This document shows, piece by piece, positions 59,897 to 64,000 of a stretch of DNA of 64,000 bases. The notes under the pieces are model-generated. The model was not told the origin of the DNA and made no database searches. It saw only the letters and a list, made by a program, of their open reading frames with translations. Made by a program: the position numbers and the translations under genes. This stretch comes from Mycolicibacterium poriferae (GTDB lineage Bacteria; Actinomycetota; Actinomycetes; Mycobacteriales; Mycobacteriaceae), in assembly GCF_010728325.1 (NCBI RefSeq), contig NZ_AP022570.1, positions 4,960,001-5,024,000 on the forward strand, read 5' to 3'. Each line of letters starts with the position of its first letter. The stretch's first letter is position 1.

Positions 59897-60675
59897 CGGA
59901 CACCCCGCAGAAAGCTTCACAGGACTACCCCCAGATGGCGGCCGCCCGGGGACGCGTCGAACCCTCGCCGCGGCGTGTCCGCGGGTTTGTCGGTGACAAG
60001 CTGATCTTCGACACCATGTCGGCGCGCTACGTGTGGGAAGTGCCCTACTATCCCCAGTACTACATCCCGCTCAACGACGTCCAACCGTCGGCTTTGCAGG
60101 ACGAAAATCACGCGCAGACAGTGCAGTTCGGCCCGTCTCGACTCTTCTCGGTGGTCGGGCCGAAGGCGACACACCAGTCGGCCGCCCGCGTGTTCGACGA
60201 CGACGGCGGACCCGTGAGCGGTCTCGTGCGCTTCGAGTGGTCGGCGCTGTCGTGGTTCGAAGAGGACGAACCGATCTACGGTCATCCACGCAATCCGTAC
60301 GCCCGCGTCGATGCGCTGCGCTCGCACCGGCACATCGCCGTGGCAGTAGACGGAGTTCCTCTCGCAGAGACCCGCAGTCCCGTTCTGCTGTTCGAAACAG
60401 GGCTGCCAACGCGGTATTACATCGACCGGACCGACGTGTCGTTCGAGCATCTGGAACCGACGGACACCCAGACACTGTGCCCTTACAAGGGCGTCACCTC
60501 CGGGTATTGGTCGGTGCGTGTGGGAGACGCTGTCCACACCGATCTGGCGTGGACGTACCACACGCCGTTGCCGGCGGTGGCCCCGATCGCGAATATGATT
60601 GCGTTCTACAACGAGAAGGTCGACATCACGCTCGACGGGGTGGCGCTGCCGCGGCCACAGACACACTTCAGCTGA
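59893..60675 (+). CDS. DUF427-domain protein
   Basis: A 260-residue soluble protein. Residues about 20-130 contain a degenerate DUF427-like region (KLIFDTMSARYVWEVPYYPQYYIP) and residues 140-255 the clear one (VDGVPLAETRSPVLLFETGLPTRYYI, TQTLCPYKGVTSGYWSV, PIANMIAFYNEKVDITLDG). The DUF427 fold is a small beta-barrel with no proven activity. The GTG start overlaps the YihY stop, so the two are translationally coupled. Confidence 0.85.
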   Translation: MTDTPQKASQDYPQMAAARGRVEPSPRRVRGFVGDKLIFDTMSARYVWEVPYYPQYYIPLNDVQPSALQDENHAQTVQFGPSRLFSVVGPKATHQSAARVFDDDGGPVSGLVRFEWSALSWFEEDEPIYGHPRNPYARVDALRSHRHIAVAVDGVPLAETRSPVLLFETGLPTRYYIDRTDVSFEHLEPTDTQTLCPYKGVTSGYWSVRVGDAVHTDLAWTYHTPLPAVAPIANMIAFYNEKVDITLDGVALPRPQTHFS

Positions 60676-60717
60676 CGAAGCGGCATAAACGCGTCGACGA
60701 GCGGGTACTCGTGCGTT

Positions 60718-61134
60718 ATGCGAGGCGCCGCGTTGTGGTTGCCGACCGCGATGGCCGTGGTCGCCGCTTCCGCGTGCTCCACGCCACCCAGCGCTCTCGG
60801 AACCCGCACCGCCGAAGTGCGGATCGCCGACGGGTCAGCAGAGCGCTTTCCCGTCATCTGCAACCAATACGAGTGGCAGTGGATCATCGAGACACCCGAG
60901 TCGGACCCAGGCTTCACCGCGATCGTGAACACCGGTGAAACCGTCACCGCCGAGCTGGTGCACTTGCGAGGCGTGGACGGGTTCTCCGGCACGTTCGGCC
61001 GCGACGTCGTCGGCGAGGGCACGGCGCGGGTCGACAACGGCGTCTTTCACATCTCCGGCACCGCGTTCGGAGGAACCGAAGACGATCCAGCGGCGATGCT
61101 CGACCGCGAGTTCAGAATCAGCACCGACTGCTGA
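60718..61134 (+). CDS. Lipoprotein of the LpqH (19-kDa antigen)-like type
   Basis: A 138-residue predicted lipoprotein: signal peptide with lipobox Cys20 (VVAASACST), then a beta-rich domain with one internal cysteine (VICNQYEW), GFTAIVNTGETVTAELVHL, GFSGTFGRDV and a terminal Cys (RISTDC). The pattern resembles the mycobacterial 19-kDa lipoprotein family. Surface exposed; role unknown. Confidence 0.78.
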   Translation: MRGAALWLPTAMAVVAASACSTPPSALGTRTAEVRIADGSAERFPVICNQYEWQWIIETPESDPGFTAIVNTGETVTAELVHLRGVDGFSGTFGRDVVGEGTARVDNGVFHISGTAFGGTEDDPAAMLDREFRISTDC

Positions 61135-61155
61135 GTCCGGGAGATGCTCCCGTGA

Positions 61156-61935
61156 TCACATCGCTTCCGCTGCGATCACGTAGTCGCAGCCGTGACGAAG
61201 ACCGCCTTCGCGCTCGTCGAGAGCGAGTGCGCGGGCGCGCAGGTCCTCGATGTAGCCGTGCATCGACGCTCTCAACTGCTCAGGCATACGCTCCACGCGA
61301 TCCACACACATATCCATCTGACCGTGGACGAAGCGGGCGCGATACCGAATTGGAAAGCGACGCGCCTCGCACATCCGGAAACCAGCCAAACCAAGCTGAC
61401 GCATCGTCCATTCCATCGGAAACTCGCGATAGGGCCGTTCGCCCGCCAAGAGTAGGCAGGCGTCACGCAAACGGCCCATCTCCCAAACGATCCGACCGCT
61501 CTCGGTATCCGGCTTGAACTGGACGTACGGTTCCAGGCCGATCAGGTAGAGGCGACCCTGGTCACTGAGCAGCGGACGCAACCGATCAAAAACACGATCT
61601 TGCCAGTACGGCGCAAAACCCTCGACCGCACCGACTAGATAATCGACCAGCACCGTGTCGAAGGTTTCACCGGTGAGCAGGCTTTCGTTGACCCAGTTGC
61701 CCACCAGCAACCGGTCCTGCGGGCGTTCCGGTTTGTCCAACGACGCGCGAATCTTGGTAGCCATGCTCGGTGCAGCAGTCACTGCAGTCCAACGTTCCGT
61801 GTACAACGTCTGCACCCATTCCAAGGATTTCACGCCGGTGCCGGCATCCAGAAAGCTGCCCCACTGTCGGTCACCGTGCAGATCTTCGATGAACCGAAAA
61901 AGTGATGACACGCCCGTTTTGTTATCCGCCAACAT
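61156..61935 (-). CDS. SAM-dependent methyltransferase-like protein
   Basis: A 259-residue Rossmann-fold protein with motif I FLDAGTGVKSLEWV and motif IV-like DTVLVDYLVGAVEGFAPYWQD, then RLYLIGLEPYVQF. It resembles spermidine-synthase-like methyltransferases. Base composition is lower in GC than its neighbours, suggesting later acquisition. It follows the His-rich gene by 67 bp on the same strand and could share its transcript. Substrate unknown. Confidence 0.75.
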   Translation of the reverse strand: MLADNKTGVSSLFRFIEDLHGDRQWGSFLDAGTGVKSLEWVQTLYTERWTAVTAAPSMATKIRASLDKPERPQDRLLVGNWVNESLLTGETFDTVLVDYLVGAVEGFAPYWQDRVFDRLRPLLSDQGRLYLIGLEPYVQFKPDTESGRIVWEMGRLRDACLLLAGERPYREFPMEWTMRQLGLAGFRMCEARRFPIRYRARFVHGQMDMCVDRVERMPEQLRASMHGYIEDLRARALALDEREGGLRHGCDYVIAAEAM

Positions 61936-62002
61936 AGTTCACCTTGAATACTCGCACCGACAATGCGTTCTCCGAACGGAGATCATCACTCGGTCGCACT
62001 GT

Positions 62003-63529
62003 CTAATCTTGGTTCCGCTTGCGGTTCCGCATTCCCGCAACGAAGGCCGGAAGCCCCGCGATTCCACCGATGACAGATCTGCCAGCGAGGGCGAGCGCGA
62101 GGAGCACCGCCAGGAATCCGGTCCAGACCAAAGGATGCGTCCACGCAGTTTCTTCGACGGGGATCTGTTCTGTTGCGCGGTCCTTGTCGTGGCCTGAGCT
62201 CGCGGCCGCCACCGGGTCTTGGTCGTGGTCGTGGTCATGGCCACCGTGGTCATGGTCATGGTCGTGGTCATGGCCTTCGTGGTCGTGTCCAGCCCCACCG
62301 TGCTCGTGGTCGTGTCCAGCCCCACCGTGCTCGTGGTCGTGTCCGGCTACGCCGTGCTCGTGGTCATGCCCCGCGCCCCCGACGCCTGCGGCGTGCACGT
62401 GATCGTGCGCCAGTCCGTCGGCTCCGTGCTCGTGGTCATGGGCTGCGCCCCCGACCCCTGCGGCGTGCACGTGGTCATGCCCGAGGCCTTCGCCTGCACC
62501 GTGCTCATGATCGTGCCCACCGATAGCACCGCCACCGTGGTCATGATCGTGTCCGCCACCTCCGTGGTCGTGGTTGTGTCCGCCACCTCCGTGGTCGTGG
62601 TTGTGTCCGCCACCTCCGTGGTCGTGGTTGTGCCCGCCATCGTCCCCACCACCGTGGTCATGATCATGATCGCCGTCATCCCCACCACCGTGGTCATGAT
62701 CATGATCGCCGTCATCCCCACCACCGTGGTCATGATCATGATCGCCGCCATCCCCACCACCGTGGTCATGATCATGATCGCCGTCATCCCCACCACCGTG
62801 GTCATGATCATCGTCATCGTCATCGTCACCACCACCGTGGTCATGATCATGATCGCCGCCATCCCCACCACCGTGGTCATGATCATGATCGCCATCGTCA
62901 CCACCACCGTGGTCATGATCATCGTCATCGTCATCGTCACCACCACCGTGGTCATGGTCATGATCGCCATCGTCACCACCACCGTGGTCATGGTCATGAT
63001 CGCCATCGTCACCACCACCGTGGTCATGGTCATGATCGCCATCGTCACCACCACCGTGGTCATGATCATCGTCATCGTCATCACCACCACCGCCGTGGTC
63101 ATGATCATCGTCATCGTCATCACCACCACCGCCGTGGTCATGATCATCGTCATCGTCATCGTCATCACGACCGTGGTCATGATCATGATCGCCGTCGCCG
63201 GCATCGCCGCGCCCAAGAGAATCTCGGCCAGCAAGGGAGGAGCGATCGCGGTCGGGGTCACCGTCTCCATCGCGGGAATTCTTGGCACTCGAGTCCGAGC
63301 CTTCACCGCCTTTGGCGCCCGCACTGCTGTCGCTCGACGGCCTCAGAGGAACGTGGGTGGTCAGCAGGCGATAGCGGATCATCCCGTGCTCGATTCCGGC
63401 TTCGCGGGAGATCACCGTCGCGGCCAGCGCAGTGGAGAGCTCATCCTGGGGCGCAACGGCGCCGGTGTGCGCCGCGGCCAAGGCTGCGGCCGATGCCGCC
63501 GCCACCATCCACCGATTTTGCCCTGCCAC
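62003..63529 (-). CDS. Long histidine/aspartate-rich repeat protein, signal peptide and C-terminal membrane anchor
   Basis: A 508-residue protein starting at GTG 63529 (GGAG 8 nt upstream). Residues 1-26 look like a signal peptide ending HTGAVAP; about 27-115 are ordinary; about 116-450 consist of His/Asp/Gly repeats: a 12-residue unit DDGDHDHDHGGG, then 9-residue HNHDHGGGG and AGHDHEHGG units, with HDHVHAAG variants. About 465-495 is a hydrophobic helix (THPLVWTGFLAVLLALALAG) followed by a basic tail. The repeats supply many potential zinc sites in an extracytoplasmic polymer. A Zur-like box lies 52 bp upstream. Function inferred as zinc capture or storage. Confidence 0.85.
   Translation of the reverse strand: MAGQNRWMVAAASAAALAAAHTGAVAPQDELSTALAATVISREAGIEHGMIRYRLLTTHVPLRPSSDSSAGAKGGEGSDSSAKNSRDGDGDPDRDRSSLAGRDSLGRGDAGDGDHDHDHGRDDDDDDDDHDHGGGGDDDDDDHDHGGGGDDDDDDHDHGGGDDGDHDHDHGGGDDGDHDHDHGGGDDGDHDHDHGGGDDDDDDDHDHGGGDDGDHDHDHGGGDGGDHDHDHGGGDDDDDDDHDHGGGDDGDHDHDHGGGDGGDHDHDHGGGDDGDHDHDHGGGDDGDHDHDHGGGDDGGHNHDHGGGGHNHDHGGGGHNHDHGGGGHDHDHGGGAIGGHDHEHGAGEGLGHDHVHAAGVGGAAHDHEHGADGLAHDHVHAAGVGGAGHDHEHGVAGHDHEHGGAGHDHEHGGAGHDHEGHDHDHDHDHGGHDHDHDQDPVAAASSGHDKDRATEQIPVEETAWTHPLVWTGFLAVLLALALAGRSVIGGIAGLPAFVAGMRNRKRNQD
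62230..63200. repeat. In-gene tandem repeat encoding the His-rich region
   Basis: A minisatellite-like tract made of 36-bp units (12 codons) and, toward the gene's 3' end, 27-bp units (9 codons), with copies differing by small in-frame changes. Copy number would be expected to vary between strains. Confidence 0.85.
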
Positions 63530-63580
63530 GACGCACGCTCCGATCCATCAAACTGCTGAGGCTGATCGCTGCGACCCTAA

Positions 63581-63595
63581 TGGAAATGGTTTTCA
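63581..63595. promoter_or_regulatory. Zur-like box upstream of the His-rich gene
   Basis: TGGAAATGGTTTTCA matches the mycobacterial Zur palindrome TGAAAATCATTTTCA at 12 of 15 positions and lies 52 bp before the His-rich GTG. The region from here to 63821 shows no convincing gene, though a frame in line with 63875 stays open from 63608. Confidence 0.55.
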
Positions 63596-63821
63596 CTAGC
63601 AACAACCATGGCCCCTTCAGCCGGAGATCTCTTCTCGAACTCCACCGGACAGCCAGCAGCCGACGCTGCGGCGCGCACTCTTCAGCCCGCAGGAGCTCGC
63701 CGCGATATCGAAGGCCAGGGCGACGCGCGGTCCTTTCCCATGCCCCAGGCCCAATGTCGGGCGGAGTCGCCCATGATGTCGCCCGACAGGTTTGACCTCC
63801 TGCGGTCTCGCGGCACCTTAG

Positions 63822-63836
63822 TGAAAACGATTTTCA
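63822..63836. promoter_or_regulatory. Strong Zur box upstream of the last gene
   Basis: TGAAAACGATTTTCA is a 6-bp-arm perfect palindrome and matches the Zur consensus at 13 of 15 positions. It ends 38 bp before the ATG at 63875. Confidence 0.65.
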
Positions 63837-63874
63837 TCTGCGCGATGGTTGGAACGATCACGAAAGGTGGGGAC

Positions 63875-64000
63875 ATGGCTGGCCTGGTCAAACCCGGGGG
63901 CACCACATCGCCGGTGCGCGAAACCCCCCGAAATCATCTCGAATCGCTCAAGAACGCGGTGCGCAACGCGCTGCCCCTCGACGCCGATGCAGCAGTACTG
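63875..64000 (+). CDS. N-terminal fragment of an unidentified, probably zinc-regulated protein
   Basis: Only 42 codons are present before the right edge: MAGLVKPGGTTSPVRETPRN and then HLESLKNAVRNALPLDADAAVL. There is no signal peptide or membrane helix. The ATG has AAAGGTGGGG upstream and a strong Zur box 38 bp before it. The family cannot be named from the fragment; the sequence reads like the start of a small soluble protein with a helix followed by a beta-strand. Confidence 0.55.
   Translation, partial: MAGLVKPGGTTSPVRETPRNHLESLKNAVRNALPLDADAAVL

Noticed and set aside
62347..63324. Minus-strand frame of repeated Met-Thr in the same repeat
   Set aside because: Another frame of the same tandem repeat, without conserved ends.
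62219..63559. Long plus-strand frame rich in Val/Met/Ile opposite the His-rich gene
   Set aside because: It is the mirror of the His/Asp repeats; the amino acid pattern is forced by the repeat DNA, and the start and end have no ribosome site or domain.
63608..63874. Upstream extension of the last gene from ATG 63608
   Set aside because: The frame is open, but it would place the strong Zur box inside the coding region, and the sequence lacks a ribosome site and looks non-coding; start at 63875 is preferred.

Overview
The window is one contiguous stretch of chromosome from a fast-growing mycobacterium (Mycolicibacterium type). The evidence is high GC content, frequent GTG and TTG starts, many apparently leaderless genes (TANNNT box 6-7 nt before the start codon), and a long block whose gene content and order match the Mycobacterium tuberculosis Rv1092c-Rv1057 interval. 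Genus-level markers include mca (mycothiol conjugate amidase), a short-chain Z-prenyl diphosphate synthase, Pra/RDD proteins, LpqV, DUF732 and a 13E12-type HNH protein. No rRNA, tRNA, CRISPR array, prophage or canonical insertion sequence was seen. The window opens inside one gene (1-357) and closes inside another (63875-64000).

Layout. 1-17 kb is housekeeping: coaA, two small paralogous membrane proteins, Z-FPP synthase, a hemolysin-III/PAQR protein, a ketosteroid-isomerase-like protein, a YyaL-type thioredoxin-fold protein, mca, greA, metB, a Pra-like trio of membrane proteins, cbs and a LipU-like esterase. MetB and Cbs supply the two transsulfuration steps and Mca handles mycothiol conjugates, so sulfur metabolism is concentrated here. 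17-30 kb carries an SGNH hydrolase, a palindrome-bounded DUF559 gene, a BI-1 protein, echA9/echA8, a cysteine dioxygenase-rhodanese operon with a probable cysteine-sensing leader peptide, LpqV, two patatins, a dienelactone hydrolase and a Rv1059-like reductase behind a KstR-type operator.

30-44 kb holds an Ltp1-like thiolase, a dicarboxylate uptake module (dctA plus a CitA/CitB-type two-component system with a CRP-like site between them), a Rv1057-like beta-propeller, two STAS proteins, small secreted proteins, a peroxide module (Cys-rich small protein, ohrR, ohr) and a one-carbon/nitrogen operon (formate-nitrite family channel, cyanase, Tat-lipoprotein formamidase). 44-52 kb holds a ClC antiporter, MTA/SAH nucleosidase, the complete pstSCAB phosphate operon behind a PHO-box-like repeat, and a Na+/H+ antiporter. 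52-61 kb is accessory: DUF2252, a CaCA-type exchanger, a cytochrome P450, a 13E12 HNH protein with a LexA-like box over its start, YihY, DUF427 and a lipoprotein.

61-64 kb is the most unusual part. A very long His/Asp/Gly repeat protein with a signal peptide and C-terminal membrane anchor lies in a region with two Zur-type palindromes; the second precedes the gene that runs off the end. This looks like a zinc-starvation locus built around an extracytoplasmic zinc-binding polymer. A recurring curiosity is that short tandem duplications repeatedly span stop codons (greA, mtnN, P450).
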